A stretch of DNA of 64,000 nucleotides from Pollenia angustigena (GCA_930367215.1 OV884056.1:285058067-285122066); one strand, 5' to 3'. Shown: positions 1-31,920, counted from the first letter of the stretch. Notes: generated by a model from the letters alone, not told the origin. Numbers and translations: made by a program.

Positions 1-1581
1 TTGATGCAATTTTTTATGAAAACTTGATAACGATTTTTGTTTCTTAGAAATGGTTTGTAAACGTGAATGTGTTTGTTTTTTGATCTGCAAATGTTATTAA
101 CAATTTTATTATAATGGTTAAGTAGAAGTTTGAATGAAGGTGTTCATTTGCAATTGAAATTAATTAAACTCAGAGGAAATTAAACCTGCTTCGATTTCAT
201 TATCATCAGCAACACAACACCACTTAATTGGAAATATTTTGTAAATTTGACTCTGATTTTCTGTCATCACTTCATTAAGGGCAATTTATTAAGCACTATA
301 ATAAATCTTAATTTAAAAACTTACAAAAACGAAATTGGTGCTGGCCTTCTTAATAGAAGCAATTCAAATGTTAATTTTTAAGATATTGCTTTTATATAAA
401 AACTAAAATTCGAGTCCTGATTCAGTCATGAATGAAAATTGTCAATAAATTTTAAAATAGATAATCAATTACAACAACTTCCGATCTACCAAAGGAATAC
501 ATTTTTTTAAAAGATTGATGTTTTACTCAGCCGTCGCAGTAGCGGAAAGTTTTACACTGCAAAAAATTCTGATGATGCATGTGGTGGCTCTGAAAATATG
601 TTAATTCGACCCGAGTTCGAGCCCTGGTTCAGTCAAGAATGAAAATTGTTAATTTTAAATCATTTCAGGTTGTAAATATCCTTCCTTCATTGAAAAGAAT
701 TTATTGTAAGAATGAACATTGGTTTACAAAAATGTAAATTTTTCTGTGCTGCCAAAAGTAAAAAGAGATTTCCAGTTTTCTTCTTTCGAAGACTGAAAAA
801 ATCATCAGTTTTTAGAAACAAAAAACATTTCGCAACAAAAAATCTTCAAAATTACGATAAAGCCCCAAACCTGGCAGCCGTGGCAACAACAGATGTTTTT
901 TGCATTACATTGTCGATTTTTAGTGTTGAACCAAAGAAATACTGGTCGGAACAACAGGCTATTTGCTTACACCTGTTTTAAATTCGCTCGCTTCATATCC
1001 AACTATCTATCACATGCACCTGCATTTCTCTCTTTACATGGACATATTAATAAATATTACGGTTGTGTTTAAATTGTTTATTTTATATAATTCAACTTAA
1101 TTTTTTTACAATTATCGGCACATTTTATCGTAATTATTTCAGTTGGTTAAAACTAACTGACTCATTAAATAAAAAACTAAAACCTATTAAATGAAACTTT
1201 TACCCAATTAATCCAACACAATTGTGTTGCTTTATTGCCTGTAAAGCCAGTTAGTTTAGATTGGCTTTAAATTTTTTGTTAGAGAACAGCAAAAATAATT
1301 TAAAAAAAAAACTTTCGCCTTTAAAGTTTGTTATGATTGCTGAGTAATCAATGCCAAAATTTTAAAAGTACAAAACATGTACTTGAAATTTGTAACCAAC
1401 ATTTGTATTTCTTGAGTATTTTTCATTTCAAGTGAAATATGCTAAATTGTTTAATTGATATTTGGGAACTTTTATCAGTTTTTTTTTTTAAATTGCAACC
1501 TTCAGTTGTTATTTCCTGAAAAAAGTTTTTGTTTTGTAAATAAATTTCAGTAATTGACCTTTTTTTCTTTTGAACTTTCAG
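1..1581. other. Intron or 5' flank of UPP gene 1, with a tRNA-like duplicated motif
   Basis: No exon is recognised. A phrase of about 35 bp (GAGYCCTGRTTCAGTCAWGA type) occurs at about 412-447 and again at 616-650. The second copy is preceded by GAGTTCGAGCCCTGG, which fits a pol III B-box, so both may be remnants of a tRNA-derived SINE. The remainder is AT-rich with long T runs. Confidence 0.3.
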
Positions 1582-20807
<19,226 letters not shown>

Positions 20808-20961
20808 AGAATCCAAACACACAAAAGAAAAATTTAACTCTACCGATACCAAATAATGTTGATGAATGAATGTTTCTTTTATAGTTAAATTATTCTTAAA
20901 TACAACTAACCAAACTCACACATACAAAAAATCACTATAAACTAAAAAATATAAATTAATT

Positions 20962-20967
20962 AATAAA
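20962..20967 (+). terminator. AATAAA poly(A) signal of UPP gene 1
   Basis: First AATAAA downstream of the TAG at 20805-20807, about 155 nt into the 3' UTR. A second AATAAA lies at 21076-21081. Which is used cannot be told. Confidence 0.45.
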
Positions 20968-21653
20968 CAACAAAATATATGCATTCGATTATAAAAGACA
21001 AAAAAAAAAAGAAAAAAGTTGAAATCTTTCACATATAAATACGTTCTTTATTCCTTTAAAAATTAACTAATACTTAATAAACATAAATAAATTATTTTAA
21101 CAAAAGCATATTATACTATGTATTTAAACAAATAACTATGTAATATATGGGAATTTATAAAAACTTAAACCGTTTCAGAACATTTAAATGACATTAAATC
21201 TAATCTTACAAAGTTTTTTTTTTTTTTTGTTTAAATTATTCTAAGTTTAAGCATAATTGTTATTAAATGTGTTAGATTTTGTTAAACATTTATTAGCTCC
21301 AATATAAATAACTTCTTATTAAAGACACTATAACTTAATAAATAGTTAAAACAATATTCCATATAAATTTTATATTTATTGTAATTCTTTTTTTCATTAA
21401 TTTTGTTTAAAATTACATTTTTGCACTATGTTTTTATATAATTTTCTATTTTAAGTTCAATTTTTTGTTTTATAATGTTTTTTTTTTTTTTAATATTTTA
21501 TATTTAGGTAAGAAGGCATTTAGTTAAATTAAAGAAAACAAAAATAAATTAAATTAAAAAAAACAATTAAAGCAATTTTTTTTAATTTAGAATTTAATTG
21601 AAACTTTTAAATTTTCTTATTTGCATATTGCCTGAAACTATTTAATACATTAA

Positions 21654-21797
21654 AGCCTATAGTATACGGAATGTAAAAAGCCACATGCGCATGACGTCAC
21701 TACAAAGCCACAAAAGCCAGTTCGTGTTGTGTGATGACGACAAAATTACGTCAGTAGTACATGCGCATGTGGATTTTTACATTTCGTGTACATAGGC
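21654..21797. mobile_element. Small TTAA-flanked MITE (144 bp)
   Basis: Arms AATGTAAAAAGCCACATGCG / CGCATGTGGATTTTTACATT, continuing outward to AGCCTAT / ATAGGC. TTAA at 21650-21653 and 21798-21801. Inserted just beyond the UPP gene 1 3' UTR. Confidence 0.75.
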
Positions 21798-21876
21798 TTA
21801 AGCAACATTTGCTGGCAACAAGTTGCTAAAATAAACTTGACTATAAACATTTTTTACTGAAATATAGTAGAAATGC

Positions 21877-22721
21877 AAGCCTAGAACTCTGTTTGAACTT
21901 GCGAAAAATGTTGAGCAACATTGATTAATTCACACGAAAATGTTGTCATGTATCAATATTGTCTATCTTGCGGTTTTTCAAAACTTAACGTTTTTATTAG
22001 TTACAAGTATACAACATTATTTTGCGAAGGTTAACAAAAACCATAGTTGGTTTTTCTGGTTTACTGAAAATACGCACAAGCAAAGGAAATTAAACTAAAT
22101 GAAATTCTGTCAATAACGGAATAATTCTTGGATTTAATCATGAAAACACAAGTTTTCTATTTTAAATTGTGTGGAAAATTTTTAGTCAAATAAGTGAAGA
22201 AAAAAAATTGATGATTGCTTTTTTTAAATCAAACTATTTTTTAGCGCAAAATGTTTTAACATTACAATCACTCATGTGTAGTGAGATTGGTAGTTTTCAA
22301 TTCATGACTCAACATCAACAAAATTATTGCAATCATTTTGAACTAGTGCACTACCCTTATCTATGACAAAAACCATGTGTTTTGATAATTGTCATTAAAA
22401 AAAGTAAAGCAATTTTATTTAAATAATTTTATTTTATTATTGATTTTTGCACTTTTCTACATTTTTCTTTTTGAAACGCTTGTTATAAGCCCCACCTCAC
22501 TTATGCAAAATAAAAAATTACAAAAAATGATTAGCTGTTGCTTAAAATTCCATACTTGTTTCGCACGGAAAATAAAAATGTTGCTAGAAACATTTCTCAT
22601 GTTTTTCGTAATATAAATAGAGTACAACTCTATCAACATTTTTTCGTTTTTATTTCATAGATTTTTTTATATTGATTTTTAAAACATTTCGCACGAAATA
22701 CTGAATAGAGTACCAGGCTTT
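21877..22721. mobile_element. TIR element copy A of the 27440-28604 family
   Basis: Left terminus AAGCCTAGAACTCTGTTTGA, right terminus complementary (AGAGTACCAGGCTT preceded by TTTCGCACGAAATACTGAA). Over 80% of it aligns by eye with 27440-28604, but it lacks about 290 bp of the interior. No transposase frame. Confidence 0.75.
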
Positions 22722-23240
22722 ACTGTTACTCTTGGTACAGGTTAAAAAAATAAGTTGTTTATGCCAATTAAAGCACTTTAAATATTATTACCAGAACTTT
22801 AAGTACATCTAGTACTCTGAAAGAGAAGCAATTTACAAACACATTCAGTTGAGTCAACTCAAGAAACATAAATTGAATATTCGATTGAATTTTGATTATA
22901 AAATTATTTGAATTTGTACTTCTTAATTAATTTTTTTTTCTGGTACATTTTTCTTTCTAAGAAATTTTTATTTCCCTCGAAGGAAAAAATGCTACTGTGA
23001 ATATCCCGTGAAAATTTTTGCCTGCTATCAATTCTCAGTGAAAATAAAAAAAGAAAAAGGATTGAAAAACTTAAATATTCAAATTATAAGAAGGACTACT
23101 TTCCTGTTCTTTTCTGTTACCCAGCAAAATTTATTCACGGTTGCAAAATTTGGGAAAGGGCAAACAATTTGAGGATAAAAGTCTTTGAGCACAGAATAAA
23201 ATATCTCAAGTAAATTTTTAACAACACGGTTTGTTAACAA
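22722..23240. other. Intergenic, no gene recognised
   Basis: AT-rich spacer between two transposons. Nothing supported. Confidence 0.35.
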
Positions 23241-24069
23241 GTTAGAGTGCAATATTCGGCTGTGCCGAATCTTTGATACCCTCCACCGACAGTTCGAATG
23301 TTTAAGGAGTAATATCCGTATGATGTTATTATTATCTTTAACTGTGACGATTTGTTATTAATTACGGTTTTAGGCGACTTAACTGTTTTCCGGTAGTAGG
23401 GTTTATATGGGGCCTAGGGTAAATAATGGACCGATCATCACGAAATTTCACAGCGTCATTTCTAGTCCTTTAAAACTGTGACGTACCAATTTCTGTTATG
23501 CTAGCATTATTAATTATGGTTTTAGGTGTACTAAACTGTTTTCCGGGAGTAGGGTTTATATGGGGCCTAAGGTAAATTATGGACCGTAAATTATCACAGT
23601 GTTATTTCTAGTCCTAAAAATATGTGACGTTCAAAATTTTGTTACGCTAGCGTTATTTTTTACGGTTTTAGGCGTACTAAACTGTTTTCCGGGAGTATTG
23701 TTTATATGGGGCTTAGGGTAAATTATGGACGCATCTTCACGAACTTTAACAGCGTGATTTCCAGTCAAATAAAACAAATTTTTGCAAAATCTTATTTCAT
23801 TCCGTGCCTTGTTCCAGCATTTATGTTATTTTTTGTAACAAAATTATCTATTTTTTTAGGTGGTGGTTCCACATTTTGATTCATAGCTCTGGTCCTACTG
23901 AACCGATTTTGCTCGATTTCAATCCCAAACTGCTTAGGATAACTACAAGCAATTTGGCACCAAGTTTGTTCGTTTCTTTTGAGTTGTTCGAAAGTGAGCG
24001 TGTTTTCAACAGACGGACAGACAGACGGACATGGCTAAATCGACTTAGAATTACTCAAGCACCCAGAAT
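23241..24069. mobile_element. DINE-like element with 150-bp minisatellite, copy 2 (3'-truncated)
   Basis: Has the left hairpin ATTCGGC-TGT-GCCGAAT and TACCCTCCACC, about three minisatellite units and the AGACGGACAGACAGACGG block. It stops at ACCCAGAATAT without the GGTGGAGGGTA right end seen in copies 1 and 3. Confidence 0.75.
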
Positions 24070-24484
24070 ATGAATGATTGAATGAAAAAATTTAAGAAAA
24101 TTACACTTTGCAAAATAGCACTCAATAAAACATATTTAATAATGAAATAATTAAATATTTCTACATATTCAATAAAAAAAAACCATTTTGATAATTTTTC
24201 ATTTTTTTCCAATCGATGTAGATCAATTTCTCTAATATTTTTCCAAAAAAAAAAAAAAAAAATACAATCAATGTAAAAAAAGAAACATTATATGACATTT
24301 AAATATAATGTTTGTCTACAGTATCACTACAATTTTGTTGTTTTTTGACGAAGAACAGAACATTGATATAATTTTGGCCCTTTCTTGAAAATAGTTACGA
24401 ACGGTATTAAGGGTTGTGTTCGTCTACACAATCACTAACAAAAATAGATATCGTTCTTGGGTTCTGTTTATTTTCGAACACTGT
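24070..24484. other. Intergenic, no gene recognised
   Basis: AT-rich, poly-A stretch near 24245. Nothing supported. Confidence 0.35.
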
Positions 24485-25209
24485 GCCCATGTTCTGTAAC
24501 TCTCGCGTCGAGAAAGTTTTCGATTGAAATGTGTGAAATAAAACAAATATGCCATAAATTGAAACAAACAGCTGTTTTTCTCACTTAACTGTGTCTGTAA
24601 CTTTTTTTGGCGAGTACAAGCTGTCACGTAAGGAAATTACTAGCCAATTTACAGAAAAAGTGTGTCTGTAACATTTTGGTGAGAAAAGTTCCCGCTTTGA
24701 ACTGTCAAATAAACTCACGAATAAAAATGGGGCGAGAAAAAATTTTAACACTAAAAAACAATTAAAAATGCAAAATGCAAAGAATAATAATAATAATATT
24801 TTATTCTTGGCACATTTTTCATTGTTTTATTATTTTGCTTTTAATATTTTTATAAAATATACGAATGTCTTCAAAGCACGTTTGCAAAGAACAAACATTA
24901 AAGTCGCTCTTAACACAATTTGGTATAACCGACGGTTGTGTTTTCGCCGCCGTCGTTGAAAAATTTTTAATTTAAGTAAATTTTGGTCGCCGTCAATGAT
25001 ATGTGTTACTGGCGTTCTGAACGTCTGCAATGTCACATCGGCTTCGAGTGCAATTTTATGACATTTAAACGTAACGACGCAATCTCTTTTGATAGTTTTC
25101 GACACGAGTTACAGACACACATTTTTCTCACTTTTCGAGAAACGATGGAATATTTTGTTTCACATCTTTTCGATGCAAGAAGTTCTCACTAAAGTTACAG
25201 AACATGGGT
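24485..25209. mobile_element. MITE with GCCCATGTTCTGTAACT ends, copy A
   Basis: Left GCCCATGTTCTGTAACTCTC and right AGTTACAGAACATGGGT are complementary termini. Interior shared with 40631-41191 (TCGCGTCGAGAAA, GGCGAGAAAAAATTTTAACA type). Subterminal words CTGTAAC/GTTACAG recur. Confidence 0.75.
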
Positions 25210-25351
25210 ACTGGTTTAAACTTCTGTTTTTTTTTTACTTTTAGCAATTCGTAGGGATTTTTAGTACTTTTTTTGAAAAACTTTTAATATTAAATACAAG
25301 TGTTTAAGCATGTTTAAATTTGCGACAAGCGCAGTGTAATTAGAGATCGGA

Positions 25352-25498
25352 TTTTTTCCACCCACCATTGTTAATATACACTAAATTAACATCGAAGTGA
25401 TGTAGTCGTTATCAATGTCGACTTCATTTTTATATTGTCGACGACTACATCACTTCGATGTTAATTTAGTGTATATTAACAATGGTGGGTGGAAAAAA
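25352..25498. repeat. Perfect 58-bp-arm foldback
   Basis: The left arm (25352-25409) starts TTTTTTCCACCCACCATTG. The right arm (25441-25498) is its exact reverse complement, separated by a 31-bp loop that includes GTCGAC. Arms identical over 58 bp imply very recent origin or homogenisation. No transposase nearby. It could be a palindromic MITE or a hairpin RNA source. Confidence 0.9.
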
Positions 25499-25632
25499 AC
25501 ATAATCAGAGTTATTAATATTTTTTTTGCTCTTTTAATTTATAAGACTACTAGCGAACCCCTGCACTCTTCGTAGTGCAAAAAAAATATAAGAAATCAAT
25601 TCGAATTCATTTAATTCAGTGATGAATTGTTT

Positions 25633-26997
25633 TTATTGTAATGCTCTGTGGTACACAACATTTCTTGTTTTTACATTTTCGGTGTAAATATACAAAACCG
25701 ATGGTTTTCCAACGCGCGAACAGGCTTCATAAAACTGTCCATGTGAGAAAACTGGATACTCTAAATGCACTCCACAAATTCCTAATGATTGGCTTTATTA
25801 ATAGTAACCGCAAAACCAAGCCGAATAGGAAACTGAAGTCGTTTGAATTCAAATGGCATATCAGACGGAATCATTGCGATGCTTGGAATAAATACATCTT
25901 CGCCTTTGAATATTCCAGTAAAAATAGTAGCTTCAATTACATAAGCCACCCTTTAATAGCAAGTCTTGTGCCATAACACAAACGGGGTTGATTGATATTG
26001 CGAAGCAAAATAATAGTGACTCCAACTTTCAATTGGAGATTATGCGCAGGCAATCCTGGTAAATCCAACGAATTCAAAAATTCTGTTGGATAATTCACAA
26101 CATCTTCTACATTGGCAACAGTATCAAAAGACTCAAGGTATATTTACACAAGGTAAACTCGTTGGCCCATATGTTTGTCAGCTGTTTACCCCAGTTGGAA
26201 CCCAAACGTCTAATTTCGTGTACATGAGCCAAAATTTGTACATGTGTGCATGTGTTTTATATGAAAACAATTTTGACAACTCGGTTCCACTCGCTTATTT
26301 TTATAGAGCTGCATGTCTACACTCCCCGATGAGTCTACCTTGTGTTAATGTACCTTGAATACACTTATACGAAACCAGTTCGCCAGGAATCTTTGATTGT
26401 ATAGCCATATTTAATTCACTAACATTTTGTTCTTTGCCGCTAAAATTGCTCTGTCACTCAACCATGTACGGCATGTATATTTTTGTGCTACGTTAGGGAA
26501 CACACGTTCAATCAATTCCTCTTTTGACTTTACGAAATGGCAAAAATCATGTGGCAATGTTATCAATCCAGTGTCATTTACAGGCATTGCACCATTCCCA
26601 ATTTTCATCAATTGCTTAGAGAACATATCAGCAGATGGATCATTCTGAAACTGAACACGAACGTTAGTAGTGAGTTTCAATGTTTTAACAAATCTCATAA
26701 GCAAGCGTAATTTCATCGGCAGCTGTAAATCCATAAAATCAAGGCACCATCAAACAATCTGAATTACCTCGAAGGTCTTTCATTTTTCTTTCTAACGCTT
26801 CAACAGCTTTCTTATTCACCATAATGCATTCATCCCACAAATTGAAACTGCAACGTTTCAATAATTTTGCCGTTCCATATGTTTTTGAAACGTTACATGT
26901 GCGAGTTTCATTAACTTGGTAATTAAATGGCAATTTCAAAGCATAATGTGCTGTTCGACCACCATCTAACAAAGTGGCTGCAATGCCAGACGACGCC
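25633..26997 (-). pseudogene. Helitron helicase (RepHel, Pif1-like) relic
   Basis: From 26997: ASSGIAATLLDGGRTAHYAL, NLWDECIMVNKKAVEAL (DEC box of the helicase) and KMKDLRGN. An internal loss follows that removes the AGDFRQ region, then LKLTTNVRVQFQNDPSADMF, IGNGAMPVNDTGLITL, SKEELIERVFPN and WLSDRAILAAKNK. The 26133-26358 insertion comes next, then DVVNYPTEFLNSLDLPGLPA, VIEATIFTGIFKGEDVFIPS, FKRLQFPIRLGFAVTINKA and CSRVGKPSVLYIYTENVKTR to the stop at 25633. Frameshifts and stops are present, and the Walker A and Rep domains are missing. Dead copy. Confidence 0.9.
26133..26358. mobile_element. MITE inserted in the Helitron helicase relic
   Basis: Ends TCAAGGTATATTTACACAAG / CTTGTGTTAATGTACCTTGA are complementary over about 35 bp including GTARACTC. 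It splits the helicase reading between KCIQG and DVVNYPTEF, showing it arrived after the Helitron. Confidence 0.75.
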
Positions 26998-27439
26998 TTT
27001 CAGTTCTCAAATTTATAAACTAAAATTTGCAAAATTTTCATGCACGAAAAAATACATGTTTCGAAATGAAAGCAGTGTTCACTTAAATGGCTATAACTTA
27101 TGAAGATGTGATTTGCATTACCTTAGTAGCCAAACTAAAGTAATGGTTTGACTAAAATCGAATTGTAATGAATTTAAAAAATAATTGAATTTCAGTTTTT
27201 CAAAATATTAAGTCAAATTCGAAAAATTTCCATGGAAAAAAATACATGTTTCGGAATGGCTATAACTCATGATACAAAACACATTTGAAGACCGTTGATA
27301 CATAAAAACCTTGGTATTGACGTCACCTTCCACATGAACTGCAGAAACCAAATCGGTTCTTTTCGGAGTACTTTTACAACTTTTGTTATTGTAAATTTAT
27401 TTTCAGTACTTTAAGCTCTTTTAGAACTTTGAAACATTT

Positions 27440-28604
27440 AGAGCTTCTGTTCGAACTTGCGAAAAATGTTGAGCAACATTGATTATTTCACACGAAAATT
27501 TTGGCATGTATCAATATTGTCTATCTTGCGATTTTTCAAAACTTAACGTTTTAATTAGTTACTAGTATACAACATTATTTTGCGAAGGTAAACAAAAACC
27601 ATAGTTGGGGGTAGTGCACTTTATATTAATTTAAATCAACATTTAAACTAACACTAAATAAAACTGCAAAAAACTAGTTGTTACTAATTTTTACCAGCTT
27701 TAGTGATGATTGGTATTTTTTCAGTAGCAATAAAAAAAATTAATTGGTATTGCAAATTGTTTCGCTATCACTAACTGTGATTGAATGCATAAAGTCTGCA
27801 CTCAATTCATATATGTAGTTCAAAATTTGAACTTGCAATCAAAAAGCTGTACAAAAACAAAATATCACTAAAATTTAAAAAAAAAATTAATTTTGTATGT
27901 GCATGGTTTTCTGATGATATGCATAAGCAAAGCAAATTAAACTAAATGAAATTCTGTCAATAACGGAATAATTGTTGGAGTTAATCATGAAAACGTGCAA
28001 AGTTTTGGTCAAATAAGTGAAGAAGAAAACTGCCAATATACTAATGATTACTTTTTTTTAAATCCAACTTTTTTTAGCGCAAAATGTTTTAACATTACAA
28101 TCACTCATGTGTAGTGAGATTGCTGATTTTTATTTCATCACTCAACATCAACAAAATTATTGCAATCATTTTGAACTAGTGCACTACCCCCAACTATGAC
28201 AAAACCATGTGTTTTGATAATTGTCATTAAATAAAGTAAAACAATTTTATTTCAATAATTTTCTAAAGTAAAAAACAAAAATATTTAATTTTATTATTAA
28301 TTTTTGCACTTTTCTAGATTTTTCTTTTTGAAACGCTTGTTAAAAGCCCCACCTCACTTATGCAAAATAAAAAATTACAAAAAATGATTAGCTGTTGCTT
28401 AAAATTCCGTGCGAAATAATATGAGCTTCACTTGTTTCGCACGGAAAATAAAAATGTTGCTAGAAAGATTTCGCATGTTTTTCATAATACATATAAATAA
28501 AGTACAACTCTATCAACATTTTCTCGTTTGTATTTCACACAAATTTTTTTTGTATTGACTTTTAAAACATTTCGCACGAAATACTGAACAGAGTACCAGG
28601 CTTT
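27440..28604. mobile_element. TIR element copy B (longer form of 21877-22721)
   Basis: Right terminus TTTCGCACGAAATACTGAAC then AGAGTACCAGGCTTT; left terminus GCTTCTGTTCGAACTTGCG. It carries an internal inverted pair, CATAGTTGGGGGTAGTGCAC (about 27600) and its complement (about 28180). The 290 bp near the left member of this pair is what copy A lacks. Confidence 0.75.
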
Positions 28605-29559
28605 GAGTAGAAAATATGTATGTCTTTAAATAAATTATTAATTTAAGTACTTTTTTTAAATTTTTTTTCTTTTTTAGGTAAATTTATTTTTACATTTTGC
28701 TACATTTTTATGATTTCAACTTATAATTTAAAAAAAAAACAACCAAACCAAAAAGAGCAAATACATAAATCAATATAAAAGCAACGAAATATAAATATAT
28801 ACATAAATATAAACTGCATATTTATACAAAATGATGTAGTAAAACGTTTTTTTTTTTTTTAATAAATTATAAATTATTTAGCAAATATTTAAGATTCAAT
28901 AAAATTGTACACGTTAGTAAAACTCAAAAAAAAAAAACAAATGTTGAACAACAAGATATAAAAACCAATAAAAAAATAAATATTATAATAATAACAAAAT
29001 TTAGAATTGTTGTAAATGAAAAGAACCCTTTCACAAAAAGAAAAATTGTTATTTGTTACACTCTTTAATACTAAAATAAAGTTATGTGGTTCGTTTTACA
29101 AAATCAGTGAAAACAGAAAAACACAATGCCAGCGTTAGGCGTCAAATGAAACTACAGTTAAGTTATTTCTAATAAAAAGGTTAAACTAGCGCCTGGGCAT
29201 TTCTTTTTGCACAAAAATTTCTATTCGAAAAAGTTGTAGATGTTACTCAGCATAAATCTGTGTGTATTCCTTTGTAAAAAAAAATTGTTTACTTAACTAA
29301 AATACAAACTAAACTTAATAATTTTGCTTAAAACTTAAATGTTATTAATCAATGTTTTTAATAACAAGACAACAAAAAAAGGTACGGACATAATTCATGA
29401 CTTATGGCCAGTTTTTGTTCTTGGTATTTAAAAACGAACCTTTTTTAGCTTCACCTATAAGAGGTAAAAATAGCCTTTTACATCAAAGTATGTCATTATG
29501 TTTCTTATTTCTACAATATTGATTTTATGATCCTATTAAGTGTATACATTCTGGGTCCG
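28605..29559. other. Intergenic, no gene recognised
   Basis: Very AT-rich, with poly-T and poly-A tracts. No repeat ends or coding sequence supported. Confidence 0.35.
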
Positions 29560-30254
29560 TACACTGATAGAAAAGGCGCCAAACCGCTGATGTATTTTGA
29601 CATCAGTACTATGACAAGTGTCTTCGTTTTTGACCCCATAACACTTTTCATCGGGGTGATGTCAACCTTAACATTACTTGGCCAAAGTGTCATCAGGGTC
29701 AAAATGAAATTATGTCATCAATGGGATGACACATCGGCATCACAGAAATTACGAACATGTCAACAGGTCGATCAAGCAGTAACATCGAAGGAAGGACACA
29801 TTAGCATCCATTTAATGACAGTTTGTCATGAAGTCAAAGTCATTGGAATTCACTTAAGTCAAAGTGAGAGAATATTATTATTTACTTACCCGATACATAT
29901 GTTTGTTTCACGTTTGTGTAATTACGACCTTTGCTTACAGCAGAACTCTCAATAATAACAAACGAGCACCATGCCCCATATGGTTTTCGTAATCATTCTA
30001 CTATAAAAATTTGATGTTTTTACCTAAATAATTTAAAAAAATAGAATATAAGAATTTTTGTTTCTTATAATATATTGTAGTCATGAAAATAATATACAAA
30101 ATGTGGCATCGAATTGATGTCACTATAGTCATAAAATAGATGACACGTAAAAAATGACAAAATTGCATCATTGATGCCATTCGAAGTAACATTGATGTCA
30201 CAATTCTGATGTTAGGGCATCATCAATATGAAGATGCATTTTTCTATCCGTGTA
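29560..30254. mobile_element. Word-repeat MITE, TGATGTCA type, complete
   Basis: Ends TACACTGATAGAAAA / TTTTCTATCCGTGTA. TGATGTCA, TGACATCA, TGATGCC and ATGACA recur through both arms (29570-29830 and 30105-30235). The centre has CCCCATATGGTTTTCGTAAT. Contains a 142-codon open frame, the first 121 codons of which are mirrored in the copy at 10775-11256 (see findings). Confidence 0.8.
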
Positions 30255-30535
30255 TGAGAAGAGAAGTTCACTTCTCGATATCCGTCTGTTGTTGTTGTAG
30301 CAGCTAGACCTGAAGAGCATGTGTTGCTGAGTTGACAATCCTTGGTAAGTGTTCGTTGAACTGCGAGCCGTTTCGGTACATAAGACCGATGATAGTGGAA
30401 ACCATGTCTGTCTGTCTGCCTCTTGAAATGGATTTTCCAAAGACCCTAGATATGATGCAAACTAGGTGGCCTTTTATTTTAACCACAAACCCTCTGATCA
30501 AATTTGCAAATCAACCCTATCGGTGCATAAATGAC

Positions 30536-30789
30536 TAATGCCCGTAATTTCAACAAACAGATATCTGGTCGTGTTCGTACCTAACAGTTATCTTTACCTA
30601 TGCGGTAAAACTAGTTTGGTCATTTCAACGTTAAATTTACCTACGTGTTTTTTCCTTTAAATTTTCTTTAAAAATATGGCAACATTTGTGTTTTTATTAA
30701 TTTTTTAAATTAACTGTCAAAAATGGATGGTGTAAAATACACTACAGTTTAATCAGTATTTAATCTATTTGTATAAATTGCGGGCATTA
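30536..30789. mobile_element. MITE with TAATGCCCG ends
   Basis: TAATGCCCGTAATTTCAACA at the left and its complement (AAATTGCGGGCATTA) at the right, 254 bp. The interior matches 7926-8190. Confidence 0.75.
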
Positions 30790-31920
30790 GATATGAGCTA
30801 AATACGACGATTGCCACTTAATTTATCTATAAATCGCAAATATTTTCAACTTTTCAAAGTTTTTTATAATATTTGGTTGTAATTTTTTTTTTGAAATTTT
30901 AGCAAACTTAGCAGAATTCGGGGAAAAAAATTAGTAAATTCGGTACTAGAAAGTACTGGAAAATTTAATTTAAATAGAACTTAAAAATAAACAAAAATTT
31001 AAACACGGAGTCAAAAACTGGCCCTTAATTTCTTGACCGAAATATTTAACGACATACATAAATACAAAACATATAAATCGACCGAATTACTGGAAATATA
31101 TCTACATATACAACATTTCAAATAAATTATTGTATAATTAAGTATTAAATTTTGAAGAAAAAAAATATATACAAATATTTAAAATGAAAAAGTGAATAAA
31201 CAAACAACCAAACTCGAAAAAATAAAACAAGTGCATACAAATTTATATGGAAGATATAAACACAAATCAGCTGTTTTCTTTGGAGGGGACGAAGAATCGC
31301 TAGAACTATGATACAAAATAAAATATATCGCTCATTGACTTAACTCTAAAAATTACATTTTGGAATTAGTAATGCAGAATTGCTCGGTATGTTTTTTGTT
31401 ATATTATGTATACGCCCTGCAAATAATAGGACCAGTGTTTATCGAATCTTTCTTTATTAATTAATTAATTATGATGTACTAAATTCCCAATTTTTATTCT
31501 TTGATTAATACACTAAAATTTATTGTGGGGAAAGAAGCTAGTTCCTATGCGCATTTCGACAAATCATCATCAAAGACTTAGGAAAAACTAAAGATATTAT
31601 ACAAGTAACACTGTAAAGCGAACGGGAGTTATGAGCTATTAAAAAATAGACAAGAGTGTCAAAAAACTGTCTTTACTTTGATTCAAATATTTTTTTTTTA
31701 TTGAATATGAAAAAATTATTCATTAATTATTTCATTATAAAATATGTTTAATTGAGTGGTATTTTGCAAAGCGCAATTTTAATTAATTTTTTCATTGAGT
31801 CAAATAAAAATTTTGTTGGCCCAAAAATTTTAATTTTAGCAAAAATTTTATTTTTCTGTGTATGAATTCATTTACTTTATTGTAGTTTACATAGTAAAAG
31901 AACTAAAAGTACTTTTTGAT
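30790..31920. other. Intergenic, no gene recognised
   Basis: AT-rich. A transposon-like right end TTTTTCTGTGTA lies near 31852-31863, but no matching left end was found. Confidence 0.35.

Larger units (their letters stand above)
25549..26997 (-). mobile_element. Helitron 3' half with canonical terminus
   Basis: Minus-strand reading: the helicase relic ends at 25633, then hairpin GCACT-ACGAAG-AGTGC (25577-25562 region), then AGGGGTTCG and CTAGT at 25553-25549. A short hairpin about 10 nt before CTRR is the Helitron 3' end. The element is 5'-truncated at about 26997 and has a MITE inserted at 26133-26358. Confidence 0.85.

Noticed and set aside
712..981. 89-codon open frame near the left edge
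   Set aside because: Lys/Phe-rich composition typical of AT-rich noncoding DNA, no recognisable motif, and no splice context.
25641..25976. 111-codon plus-strand frame
   Set aside because: Shadow of the minus-strand Helitron helicase relic.
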